Below are positions 1 to 8,033 of a stretch of 20,881 nucleotides of DNA, piece by piece. Every line of letters starts with the position of its first letter. The first letter of the stretch is position 1. This stretch comes from an uncultured Prevotella sp. (GTDB taxonomy: Bacteria; Bacteroidota; Bacteroidia; Bacteroidales; Bacteroidaceae), in contig CAAHDP010000219.1 of assembly GCA_900770515.1 (NCBI GenBank), positions 1-20,881 on the forward strand. The letters run 5' to 3'. Made by a program: the position numbers and the translations under genes. The notes under the pieces were generated by a model. It was not told the origin of the DNA and searched no databases. It saw nothing but the letters and a program-made list of their open reading frames with translations.

Positions 1-1475
1 CCGTCGAATGCCTTGATGGCTTCCTTCAACACATCCTTCGACTGCATGTCGAGATGGTTGGTAGGCTCATCGAGAATCAGGAGATTCACCGGTTCGAGCA
101 GGAGCTTGATCATCGCCAGACGACTGCGCTCTCCTCCACTCAACACCTTGACATATTTCTCGGAAGTTTCGCCACCAAACATAAATGCACCCAGCAGATC
201 GTTCACCTTGAGGCGCATCTCGCCGGTAGCCACATTGTCGATGGTCTGGAAAATGGTAAGATTCTCATCGAGGAGCTGAGCCTGGTTCTGTGCGAAATAA
301 CCAATCTGCACGTTATGACCAATCTTGAGATTGCCCGTAAAAGGAATCTCGCCCATGATACACTTCACAAGGGTAGATTTACCCTCACCGTTCTTACCTA
401 CGAACGCCACTTTCTCGCCACGCTTGATGGTAAGGGTCACATGGTCGAAGACGGTATGCTCGCCATAATCCTTTCTCACCTCATCGCAGATGACAGGATA
501 ATCGCCGCTGCGGAGACAAGGAGGGAACTTGAGATGCATCTGCTTGGTATCCACCTCATCCACCTCGATAGGAACGATTTTCTCCAACTGCTTGATGCGG
601 CTCTGCACCTGTACAGCCTTGGTTGGCTTATAGCGGAAACGCTCGATGAAATCCTTGATATCGGCTATTTCTTTCTGCTGGTTTTCGTAGGCGCGGAGCT
701 GCTGCTCACGGCGCTCGGCACGAAGAACCACATACTCATCGTATTTCACCTTGTAATCCTCTACCCTTCCGCAGGTAATCTCCAGGGTGCGGTTGGTTAC
801 ATTATTGATAAAGGCACGGTCGTGACTTACCAGCACCACCGCCTTGGCACTCTGCGCCAGGAACTGCTCCAGCCACTGGATACTCTCGATATCAAGATGG
901 TTGGTAGGCTCATCGAGGAGAAGTACATCCGGCTTCTGGAGCAGGATCTTTGCCAGCTCGATACGCATACGCCATCCACCGGAGAACTCCCGGGTAGGAC
1001 GGTCGAAATCTTCACGGGTGAAACCCAGACCGCTCAGCGTGCGCTCTATCTCAGCCTCGTAGTTTTCACCGCCCATCATCATATAGCGATCATGTTCCTG
1101 GGTGAATTTCTCCACGAGCTGGGCATAGCTCTCGCTCTCGTAGTCGGTGCGGTCAGCCATTTCCTGCTGCATCTTGTCGAGGCGCGCCTTCATCTCGGTA
1201 TTGTGGGCGAAAGCCTTGCGGGTTTCCTGCTTCACGGTGGTATCATCCTGCAGTTTCATCACCTGAGGCAGATAGCCGATGGTGGTTTCGTTAGGGATAG
1301 CCACTACGCCGGAGGTTGGCTTCTGCAAGCCACAGAGAATCTTCAGCATCGTAGATTTGCCGGCACCGTTCTTGCCTACCAGGCCAATGCGGTGTCGGTC
1401 GCTCATAACGAAGCTTACATCATTGAAAAGTGGCTTTACGCCAAACTCTACTTTCAGTCCTTCTACTGAAATCAT
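1..1475 (-). CDS. ABC-F family ATPase, 3' end cut by window edge
   Basis: This is a soluble ABC-F protein: two ATP-binding cassettes in one chain and no membrane segments. Members of the family act at the ribosome as translation factors, or as antibiotic-protection proteins. The ATG at 1475 opens MISVEGLKVEFG. About 491 codons are visible and family members usually run to 550-660, so the C-terminus is missing. NBD1 has Walker A GKNGAGKST at residues 34-42, signature SGGWRMR near 163 and DEPTNHLD near 187. NBD2 has GKNGEGKST (around 365-405 nt), signature LSGGERSR and DEPTNHLD close to the edge. A charged linker rich in E, Q and R separates the domains, as expected for the ABC-F P-site tRNA-interaction motif. 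Both catalytic glutamates are present. A repeat element lies immediately before the start codon. The subfamily cannot be settled from the sequence alone; a housekeeping Uup/YheS-like factor is more likely than a resistance protein, since no resistance genes lie nearby. Confidence 0.93.
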   Translation of the reverse strand, partial: MISVEGLKVEFGVKPLFNDVSFVMSDRHRIGLVGKNGAGKSTMLKILCGLQKPTSGVVAIPNETTIGYLPQVMKLQDDTTVKQETRKAFAHNTEMKARLDKMQQEMADRTDYESESYAQLVEKFTQEHDRYMMMGGENYEAEIERTLSGLGFTREDFDRPTREFSGGWRMRIELAKILLQKPDVLLLDEPTNHLDIESIQWLEQFLAQSAKAVVLVSHDRAFINNVTNRTLEITCGRVEDYKVKYDEYVVLRAERREQQLRAYENQQKEIADIKDFIERFRYKPTKAVQVQSRIKQLEKIVPIEVDEVDTKQMHLKFPPCLRSGDYPVICDEVRKDYGEHTVFDHVTLTIKRGEKVAFVGKNGEGKSTLVKCIMGEIPFTGNLKIGHNVQIGYFAQNQAQLLDENLTIFQTIDNVATGEMRLKVNDLLGAFMFGGETSEKYVKVLSGGERSRLAMIKLLLEPVNLLILDEPTNHLDMQSKDVLKEAIKAFD

Positions 1476-1481
1476 ACTATT

Positions 1482-1524
1482 TTACTTTGAACTTTGAATT
1501 TTGAACTTTGAACTTTATGATTAG
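1482..1524 (-). repeat. Dispersed 7-nt-unit repeat, copy 1 (upstream of ABC-F gene)
   Basis: On the minus strand this reads CTAATCATAAAGTTCAA followed by tandem, slightly degenerate GTTCAAA heptamers. It ends 6 nt before the ABC-F ATG. It matches copy 2 (11057-11099) at 42 of 43 positions in the same orientation, so the two are homologous and not chance low complexity. The GTGAAGA block seen next to copies 2 and 3 is absent here. Confidence 0.85.
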
Positions 1525-1554
1525 CAGTTCTGTTATTGCTCTGACTTCTTCTCC

Positions 1555-2829
1555 TTACGGAATGAGCAGGGAGGAATCTCCATAGCTCAGGAAGCGGAAA
1601 TCATGAGAGAGGGCATAATCATATACCTTCTTCCAATCACCATGCAGGAAGGCACTCACCAGGAGAAGGAGGGTGCTCTGAGGCTGATGGAAATTGGTAA
1701 CCAGCATCTTCACTATCTTATAGGTATAACCCGGAGCGATGATGATCTGTGTGCTGGAATGCAAGGCTTCCAATCCGTTGCGGTCGAGGTAATCGACGAT
1801 TGCCTGAATAGCCTGCACCGGAGTGATGTCATCCACCAGATTGCCATCTGTCGACAGCTCATATGGATCCCACTGTTTTACATGCAGGTCCTCTTCACTT
1901 GCCTCAGGATGCTTGATGAGATGCACGCCCATATAGTAGAGACTCTCGATGGTGCGCACACTGGTGGTTCCCACGGCAATGACCTGGCAATCGTGCTTGA
2001 TGAGCTTCTCCAGACTGCGACGATGAACCACGATATATTCGGTATGCATCTGATGACCTTCTATCTCAAGACTCTTCACCGGCTTGAAGGTTCCCGCTCC
2101 TACATGAAGGGTTACCTCTTCACGGTCGATGCCATGTGCATCCAGGTCCTGGAGCACCGCATCGGTGAAATGCAGACCGGCTGTTGGGGCAGCCACGCTA
2201 CCCTTGATTTTGGAATATACGGTCTGATAAGTGGTCTTGTCACTTTCTTCTGTCTTGCGGTTCAGATATGGAGGGATAGGCAACTCTCCCACTGCCTCAA
2301 GAATCTCGGCAAAGGAAACATGCTCGTTGTCCCAGTCGAAATCCACCCAGTAGTTGGTGCCGCCACCCTTGGCTACCATCTCTGAAGCCTCTGCGCTGAG
2401 GGCTTCTCCACGTCGCATGGTAGCAGAGAGAGTAAGCTGATGACCCTTGATTTCGAAGTCACGCTTCAGGCTTCCCTCTTTCCATTTCTTCAGGTTACCA
2501 ATCATGCAGAGCCATGAGCAGTGGCCCGAAGTCTGGAACATCAACTCATAGTCGGTAGGTGCAGCAGGCTCCATCAGGAACACCTCGATGAGTGCTCCCG
2601 TCTCCTTGCGGAAATGCATGCGCGCCTGGATTACCTTGGTATTATTGAATACCATCATGGCTCCCTTTGGCAGATAGTCGGGAAGATGAAAGAACACATC
2701 GTCGCTCACCTCTCCATGATTATAGACCAGCAGTTTACTATGGTCGCGCTGTGAGATAGGAAACTTGGCGATGCGCTCATCTGGCAAATCGTAATTATAA
2801 TCGCTTATCTTAATATGTTTTGTATCCAT
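1555..2829 (-). CDS. queA: S-adenosylmethionine:tRNA ribosyltransferase-isomerase
   Basis: QueA moves the ribosyl part of S-adenosylmethionine onto 7-aminomethyl-7-deazaguanine at tRNA position 34 and isomerises it to epoxyqueuosine. This is the penultimate step of queuosine synthesis, in the cytoplasm. Family motifs are clear: GELPIPPY at 181-188, the block ending AAPTAGLHF at 213-221, HVGAGTFKPV at 242-251, AVGTTSVRT further on, and the C-terminal VTNFHQPQSTLLLLVSAF with SYGDSSLL. At 424 residues it is longer than the roughly 350 of E. coli QueA; longer forms are usual in Bacteroidetes. The ATG at 2829 is the natural start, because the protein begins right before the conserved DLPDERIAKFP block. 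The gene lies 41 nt after the PAP2 stop with no visible promoter or terminator, so read-through from the bat operon is plausible. Confidence 0.96.
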   Translation of the reverse strand: MDTKHIKISDYNYDLPDERIAKFPISQRDHSKLLVYNHGEVSDDVFFHLPDYLPKGAMMVFNNTKVIQARMHFRKETGALIEVFLMEPAAPTDYELMFQTSGHCSWLCMIGNLKKWKEGSLKRDFEIKGHQLTLSATMRRGEALSAEASEMVAKGGGTNYWVDFDWDNEHVSFAEILEAVGELPIPPYLNRKTEESDKTTYQTVYSKIKGSVAAPTAGLHFTDAVLQDLDAHGIDREEVTLHVGAGTFKPVKSLEIEGHQMHTEYIVVHRRSLEKLIKHDCQVIAVGTTSVRTIESLYYMGVHLIKHPEASEEDLHVKQWDPYELSTDGNLVDDITPVQAIQAIVDYLDRNGLEALHSSTQIIIAPGYTYKIVKMLVTNFHQPQSTLLLLVSAFLHGDWKKVYDYALSHDFRFLSYGDSSLLIP

Positions 2830-2870
2830 TATGTTTTATTGTTAATTTCTATAATATTTAGGGTAACGTT

Positions 2871-3575
2871 TTAAACGAAACCTGCCATGACAACACTTCT
2901 TGTCACTACATATACTAATGTGAACATTAAAATGACCATTACCTTATCGATATCGTCATGATCATATCCTGTACTGGTATACTGGTTGGAGATATAATTA
3001 ATCTTTGGAGAGATCCGACGATAAATCTTATAATAAAGTAGATAGACCAGAATGCCAACGATGATACCGATAATCATGCCGCAAAGAATATCTGAAGGGT
3101 AATGTACACCTAGATATAATCGCGTCCAACAGTTTATGAGAGACCATATTACCAGTGTTATCGTGAGCATTTTACTACGGATAAGTAAGGAGAAGAAAAC
3201 AGCCAACGACATCGTATTGGCAGCATGTGCAGAGCAGAAGCTATAACCCTTCAGACGGATATCGTCCACAACCTGAACCATATACTTGAATGTAGGATCA
3301 TTTGAAGGTCTCCATCTCTCAGCCAGCTGTTTGATGATGCCGTCAACCAGTCCATCAGCAAATAGAACGCAGAAGATTGCGCTTCCTACCACCAGGGCTA
3401 TCTGCCCCATCGTCTCATTGTTGCGCATAACAACAAAAAAGAGCATGACGTAGAGTGGTATCCACGTCAGGCCCGATGTTAATATCTGTACCATCTGGTC
3501 AAGCATGATGTTGTCGCTACCATTGAAAAGGCTCAACACCTGCATGTCCATGTCTTGTATTTTACTGAAATCCAT
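2871..3575 (-). CDS. PAP2-superfamily membrane phosphatase
   Basis: This 234-residue integral membrane protein has about five or six hydrophobic helices and the three PAP2 active-site motifs: K82-X6-RP at 82-90, a second motif reading YSFCSAHAAN (111-120) with H117, and a third motif TRLYLGVHYPSD (151-162) with R152, H158 and D162. Members dephosphorylate lipid pyrophosphates or phosphates at the membrane, for example undecaprenyl pyrophosphate, phosphatidylglycerol phosphate or lipid A. The actual substrate is unknown. The classical PSGH is CSAH here, and the Ser of the third-motif SR is Thr. I chose the ATG at 3575 because it shares one base with the stop of the preceding gene (TAATG), which suggests translational coupling. 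An in-frame upstream start at 3608 would add 11 residues lying within the previous gene. Position at the end of the bat cluster suggests an envelope role. Confidence 0.88.
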   Translation of the reverse strand: MDFSKIQDMDMQVLSLFNGSDNIMLDQMVQILTSGLTWIPLYVMLFFVVMRNNETMGQIALVVGSAIFCVLFADGLVDGIIKQLAERWRPSNDPTFKYMVQVVDDIRLKGYSFCSAHAANTMSLAVFFSLLIRSKMLTITLVIWSLINCWTRLYLGVHYPSDILCGMIIGIIVGILVYLLYYKIYRRISPKINYISNQYTSTGYDHDDIDKVMVILMFTLVYVVTRSVVMAGFV

Positions 3576-6175
3576 TATATTTCCTCTATATGTTTGGTTT
3601 CTATCCAACCTTCTCTGCCATCAGCAACACGAATGCCTCGCCATCCATTAATTGTCTTGTCTGTAATATCTACCCGAGTTCCCTCATGTAGGACAAACAA
3701 GTCAGCACTTTGCTTGGCGGGTGTTTTCTTGATATTTACCGATGGTTCCATAATGATGGCACCCGTCCTGTTTATCTGAACCTGTTTCTGCTGATAGGCA
3801 AACAGATTACTTATCAGGAAGGAAATCAGGAAGAACAAGCCTCCGAAAAATCCTATCTTACGCATGAAGAGCTGAGGTCCAAAGAGATAAACCAATACGA
3901 GTATCAACGCCATGATGATACTGAAGATTCCAATCTTTGCCCAATTGTCTACACTCGTGTAGTTGACAAGCATCCTGTACCATGTGACGAAGAACATTTC
4001 TGATGCCGGTGTAATCTTGTCAATGGTCTTACTTCTTGCAAACTGGAGATTGAAATTGATGTCCTCATCTCCAGGTGCATATAAGTGGGCACGCTCATAG
4101 TTGAGCACAGCCTTCGTGATATTGTCTGTACGGAAATAAGCATTGCCGAGATTATAATAGATGGCAGCAGATGCCCTGGTCTTCAATATCTCCTCGTAAT
4201 CACGAATCGCTTGCTGATAATTGCCTTTCTGATACTCTGTATCTGCATTCTGTTTGGTGATGGCACCAGCCTCAAGAGTGAAGCCAAGCATCATTGCCAG
4301 AAGCATGATGAGGGAATATCCGTTGCGATTGGTCTTGCGCTTCTTATGTGCCATATTGATTGCATTCTCTATTTCCATGATTCCTGTTATTGCAGCATTG
4401 AATGTATGATTCATATTACCCACTGAATCGCCTGGTGCATAACGCTCGAATTCACACTCATCAATAGCAGTAGTAAACTTCTTGATGGTATCTTCGTCTA
4501 CGTTGTGAGAAATCATTTTCTCGCGGATGTTCTCACGATTCAGCTTTTCTACAGGTATATTCAGTTTGTAACTGATATATCCCCATAAAGCACGTAATAC
4601 TTCATCATAAAACTCTCCCTGCTTGTGCTTTACCATCAAGAGATGAGCTTTCTTCAAGCGCTTGGTTGCCATCTTCTTTGCCTTGTTGGAGCGCATCTTG
4701 ACGATGTCGGCATTTTCCATAGCTCTGCGATGGAAGATGATAATCAATGCGATGAAAGCAAGCAGAGGAATCAACAGACAGATCCAATAGCTTGCGCTGC
4801 CATAAAACAAGTCGTTGATGTTCTGGTGACAGTCTTTGCCGAGCTTCAGGGTATGAATGTCCTTGTCTTTATTGAAATCAGCACCTTCATTGCTGTTGCT
4901 TGAGCCGTCACCCTTATCAACCTTGATGGTGAATGGCTGAGTCTTGATGGTCTTATACCTGGATGATGATGTATCATAATAGGTAAATTCGATGGCTGGT
5001 ATGGTATACTGGCCTTGATTGCGAGGTACCGCAAGGAAGTCGTAAATCATATTGCCCTCCAGACCATTGGCTGAAAGTCGGGTTTTGTCTGTTATTTTTG
5101 CATCATACTGATCGAAGTCTTTCGGGAATTCGATAATAGGCTGTTTCAGCAGCTTCAGGTTTCCGATACCTCCTACAACCACACGTATATTGATGGGTTC
5201 GCCGGCTTTTACTTCTTTCTTGTCGATAGTGGCAGAAATATTAAACTTACCTACTCCACCTGAGAAATCAGCAGGACGTTGAGGTAATGGGTCAACCGAA
5301 ATGGTAATACCCGGAGCCTTGATATCCTTGTGAACCTCAATATAACCGGAACCTCCATTAAAGAAAGCTTCCATAGGATCAATATTACGGTTTTGCTGGA
5401 CAACGATTCCCTTGAAATTGATGGAAGGTATTTCCAACTTTCCTGTCATCTGTGGATACATGACGTATTGACTCCAGGTCACGCATTTGTATGGACGGCC
5501 GTTGACCATCTCTGTATGGAACTGCTTCTGTTGAGGAAGCGGAACTTCCTGAGTATGGAAACCTTTCAAATCAGGCATCTTACCCTCCAGTTGGGTAAGT
5601 TCAACCAGAGTATAAACCTTATAAGTCAGCAAGATAGGTTCTTGTTCTGTGACATGTTTCTTGTTGGCAGAAACCTTGATGAAGAGGTCGCTGCCAGAAA
5701 TGCTGGAACCAGCCTGTCGCATATGAGGTTCATCATTATCATTTCTTCCATGCATCTTGGTAGAACCATTAGGATTATGGGCAGCCTGTCCGGTAACATT
5801 AATCTTAACAGCGCGGGATGCCAGTTTCTTTCCCCCTACAAGGACCTGGGAAGAACCGATGGTGAAAACACCATTCTTGGCTGCATAAAGCGTATAAGTA
5901 ATCGTTACGGAAGAAGATGATGATGTATGTCCGTTTATCATCTGATAACTGGACTGTTGCGATGTGTATGGACCTGCAATGACCTCCAGCCCGTTCGGCA
6001 CGTTTCCCATGCGGAATTCCTCCACGTCGCGTGCATTGATGGTATACGCAACACGGAAGTTTTCACCTGCCGCTACATGGGATGGAGCCGATACTTTCAG
6101 GTGTTGGGCAACAGCATTTATGCTGACGCTCATCAGTATCATCAAGATGATAGTAAACCTACCTATATGTTTCAT
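3575..6175 (-). CDS. Fused BatD-BatE aerotolerance protein
   Basis: One 866-residue reading frame joins two proteins of the bat operon. Residues 1-23 are a signal peptide (hydrophobic core, AVA before Q24). Residues 24 to about 460 form the BatD extracytoplasmic part of repeated beta-rich domains, followed by a membrane helix at about 463-482 and a basic, helical cytoplasmic region to about 607. From M608 the sequence is BatE: a basic stretch and second hydrophobic segment (614-637) that looks like an old signal peptide, TPR repeats (about 640-715), two membrane helices (748-769 and 773-795) and an SH3b-like end (803-866) with NGWRGIRV and GREGWIE. B. fragilis encodes BatD and BatE as separate proteins. 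No stop interrupts the frame at the junction (about 4354), so this looks like a true fusion, although internal initiation at ATG 4354 is possible. The last base of the stop is the first base of the PAP2 start. The 62-nt gap to batC is AT-rich. Confidence 0.9.
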   Translation of the reverse strand: MKHIGRFTIILMILMSVSINAVAQHLKVSAPSHVAAGENFRVAYTINARDVEEFRMGNVPNGLEVIAGPYTSQQSSYQMINGHTSSSSSVTITYTLYAAKNGVFTIGSSQVLVGGKKLASRAVKINVTGQAAHNPNGSTKMHGRNDNDEPHMRQAGSSISGSDLFIKVSANKKHVTEQEPILLTYKVYTLVELTQLEGKMPDLKGFHTQEVPLPQQKQFHTEMVNGRPYKCVTWSQYVMYPQMTGKLEIPSINFKGIVVQQNRNIDPMEAFFNGGSGYIEVHKDIKAPGITISVDPLPQRPADFSGGVGKFNISATIDKKEVKAGEPINIRVVVGGIGNLKLLKQPIIEFPKDFDQYDAKITDKTRLSANGLEGNMIYDFLAVPRNQGQYTIPAIEFTYYDTSSSRYKTIKTQPFTIKVDKGDGSSNSNEGADFNKDKDIHTLKLGKDCHQNINDLFYGSASYWICLLIPLLAFIALIIIFHRRAMENADIVKMRSNKAKKMATKRLKKAHLLMVKHKQGEFYDEVLRALWGYISYKLNIPVEKLNRENIREKMISHNVDEDTIKKFTTAIDECEFERYAPGDSVGNMNHTFNAAITGIMEIENAINMAHKKRKTNRNGYSLIMLLAMMLGFTLEAGAITKQNADTEYQKGNYQQAIRDYEEILKTRASAAIYYNLGNAYFRTDNITKAVLNYERAHLYAPGDEDINFNLQFARSKTIDKITPASEMFFVTWYRMLVNYTSVDNWAKIGIFSIIMALILVLVYLFGPQLFMRKIGFFGGLFFLISFLISNLFAYQQKQVQINRTGAIIMEPSVNIKKTPAKQSADLFVLHEGTRVDITDKTINGWRGIRVADGREGWIETKHIEEI

Positions 6176-6237
6176 ATTTATTATCTAATTACAAATTATA
6201 TTCTTTATCTTATAAATGAATATCTAAAGAGACAGAG

Positions 6238-6981
6238 CTACCAGTTTTTGTCATATACCTTTCGGCGTGGCTGGCTCATTGCCTTCTGCATCTTGCGCTT
6301 CGTAGCTTTCTCTTGCTGGATAGCAGCGTTCAAGAGCTGGTCGGCATTGTCGCGACTCATTTCTTCCTGATTCTGCTTGTTCTTGTCAGAATTATTCTTG
6401 TCCTGATTCTTGTTTTGCTTATCTTTGTTTTGGTCGTTCTTATTTTGCCCGTCCTTATTTTTGTTCTTGTCGTTCTTCTTGTCCTTGTTTTTATCGTTTT
6501 TATTCTTGTCCTTATTGTTCTTGTTATTTTGATTCTGCTGGTTGTTCTTGAGCAACTTTTTGCAGAGGGCAAGATTATAACGAGTCTCATTGTCTTGAGG
6601 GTTGCATCTTAAAGCCATCTTGTAATACTCGATGGCCTGTGCATATTCCCGGTGGTTTTGCATCACCACTCCCATATTGTGATAGCTCTTGGAGCGGCGG
6701 AAGATATTGCTTTCCAATTGAGCTGCATTGCCAAACTGAATCATTGCAAGTGAATCTTTCTGTTGCGCCAGCAAGGCGCAGCCAAGGTTATATATCGCCT
6801 GCGGATTCTTCTGATTCTTGGAGATAGCCTTGCGATATTGGGTCTCAGCAGCTGCCCACTTCTGGGACTTGAAAGCCCTGTTTCCCTGGCGTATCAAGTT
6901 GCGGTCGGTTTGTGCGTCAGCGTTTGTCCCACCTACCAACAGAAAAGCTACCGTTACTATTATATAATGTATATAGTTCAT
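6238..6981 (-). CDS. batC: BatC, TPR protein with K/N-rich linker
   Basis: This 247-residue exported TPR protein has a signal peptide (about residues 1-23, ending ADAQ), TPR-type helical repeats at about 25-140 (including AIYNLGCAL and AIEYYKMALRCNP), a very low-complexity linker rich in K, N, D and Q at 145-207, and a conserved tail starting DNADQLLNAA and ending RRKVYDKNW. In Bacteroidetes, BatC lies between BatB and BatD, as it does here, and is thought to scaffold the periplasmic side of the Bat complex. The linker has almost no hydrophobic residues and should be disordered. Start at ATG 6981, 8 nt after the batB stop, so the pair is tightly coupled. The linker DNA (about 6361-6549) is purine-rich on the coding strand and built of near-repeating AAGAAC/AAGGAC triplet pairs, a likely site of length variation between strains. 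Confidence 0.92.
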   Translation of the reverse strand: MNYIHYIIVTVAFLLVGGTNADAQTDRNLIRQGNRAFKSQKWAAAETQYRKAISKNQKNPQAIYNLGCALLAQQKDSLAMIQFGNAAQLESNIFRRSKSYHNMGVVMQNHREYAQAIEYYKMALRCNPQDNETRYNLALCKKLLKNNQQNQNNKNNKDKNKNDKNKDKKNDKNKNKDGQNKNDQNKDKQNKNQDKNNSDKNKQNQEEMSRDNADQLLNAAIQQEKATKRKMQKAMSQPRRKVYDKNW

Positions 6982-6989
6982 ATCTTATA

Positions 6990-8021
6990 TCATTTCTTCA
7001 AATCTTTCTTAAAGAACTTGACGTTCCTGAGTATTGGATTCTTTACTTCCATCATGCAGACCTCAATGAGGAGCAGGAGAATAATCAAGATTCCTACAGC
7101 TTGGAACTGTTCGTCATAAGCACTGTAGATGACACTGGTCAGATCCCCTTTCTGCAATTTAGCCAAGTCATCGTTGAGCGCTTTTTCTGCATCGCTAGTA
7201 TTATCTACATGGATATACTGTCCTTTGCCAGCCTGTGCCAATTCGCGGCACATCTGCTCATTCAAGGCGGTCATTACAGTATTGCCGGCATTATCTGTCA
7301 GATAAGAGCCGTCTCCCATAGGGATTGGAGCACCCTTGGCGTTACCGATACCCAGGATAAATACGTTGATGTCTTTCTTGTTGGCCATCTGGGCTGCATC
7401 CTGAGCACCCGCCTCATGGTTCTCACCATCAGTTATCACGATGATAGCTCTACCGATATTTTCCTGCTGGGTGAAACTCTTTGAGGCAAGACTGATAGCC
7501 TGGGCTATGTTGGTGCCTTGAGTTTGTATCAAGCTTGGCGAAATGTTCTGCAGGAACATCTTGGCAGAAACATAGTCGCTGGTGATAGGCAACTGCACGA
7601 AGGCATCGCCCGCGAAGACGATAAGACCAATCTTGTCGTTGCTGAAGTTATCTACCAGATTCTCTATCAGCATCTTGCTCTTGTCGAGACGGGATGGTGC
7701 CACATCTTCTGCCAGCATGGAATTGGAAATGTCCAGACAGATCATAGTCTCAATTCCGTTGCGCTTGTCGTGAGAAACCTTGCTACCCATCTGCGGACGC
7801 GCCACCATCACGATAAGTAATGCCAGGGCTGCAAGCATCAGCACAAATTTCACCGTTGGGCGGTATTTGGATATGTCGGGCATCAGCTGTTTGAGCAACT
7901 CAGGGTCTCCCAGTCTTCTCAGTTTTGCCCTTCTTTTTCTCCAACCGATAAAGCGTACCAGTATGAGTACTGGGATTATCCATAGAAGCCAGAGAAATAT
8001 AGGATCTTCAAATCTTAACAT
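6990..8021 (-). CDS. batB: BatB, membrane-anchored VWA protein
   Basis: This 343-residue protein has an N-terminal pair of hydrophobic helices (about 8-26 and 57-75), a von Willebrand factor A domain (about 90-300) and a C-terminal helix (about 310-330). That is the usual BatA/BatB plan, with the VWA domain held on the periplasmic side. The metal-ion-dependent adhesion site is intact: D97, S99 and S101 in CLDISNSM, a later QTQGTN threonine and ITDGEN aspartate. The basic cytoplasmic loop GWRKRRAKLRRLGDPELL between the first two helices is typical of the family. It starts at ATG 8021, 12 nt after the batA stop. Paired VWA proteins encoded next to a MoxR ATPase are taken to be that ATPase's partners; the exact target is not known. 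Confidence 0.94.
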   Translation of the reverse strand: MLRFEDPIFLWLLWIIPVLILVRFIGWRKRRAKLRRLGDPELLKQLMPDISKYRPTVKFVLMLAALALLIVMVARPQMGSKVSHDKRNGIETMICLDISNSMLAEDVAPSRLDKSKMLIENLVDNFSNDKIGLIVFAGDAFVQLPITSDYVSAKMFLQNISPSLIQTQGTNIAQAISLASKSFTQQENIGRAIIVITDGENHEAGAQDAAQMANKKDINVFILGIGNAKGAPIPMGDGSYLTDNAGNTVMTALNEQMCRELAQAGKGQYIHVDNTSDAEKALNDDLAKLQKGDLTSVIYSAYDEQFQAVGILIILLLLIEVCMMEVKNPILRNVKFFKKDLKK

Positions 8022-8033
8022 TGTTCTATATAT

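Noticed and set aside
61..930. Recurring TTGGTAGGCTCATCGAG-type sequence at about 58 and 899
   Set aside because: It is the two DEPTNHLD-coding segments of the ABC-F gene, one per cassette, and not an independent repeat.
54..1469. 471-residue plus-strand open frame
   Set aside because: It is antisense to the ABC-F gene, whose minus-strand frame has all family motifs. The plus-strand product has no recognisable motif.
6313..6612. Very hydrophobic L/V/I-rich frame that looks like a membrane protein
   Set aside because: It is the antisense reading of the K/N-rich BatC linker; Lys and Asn codons read backwards as Leu, Val, Ile and Phe.
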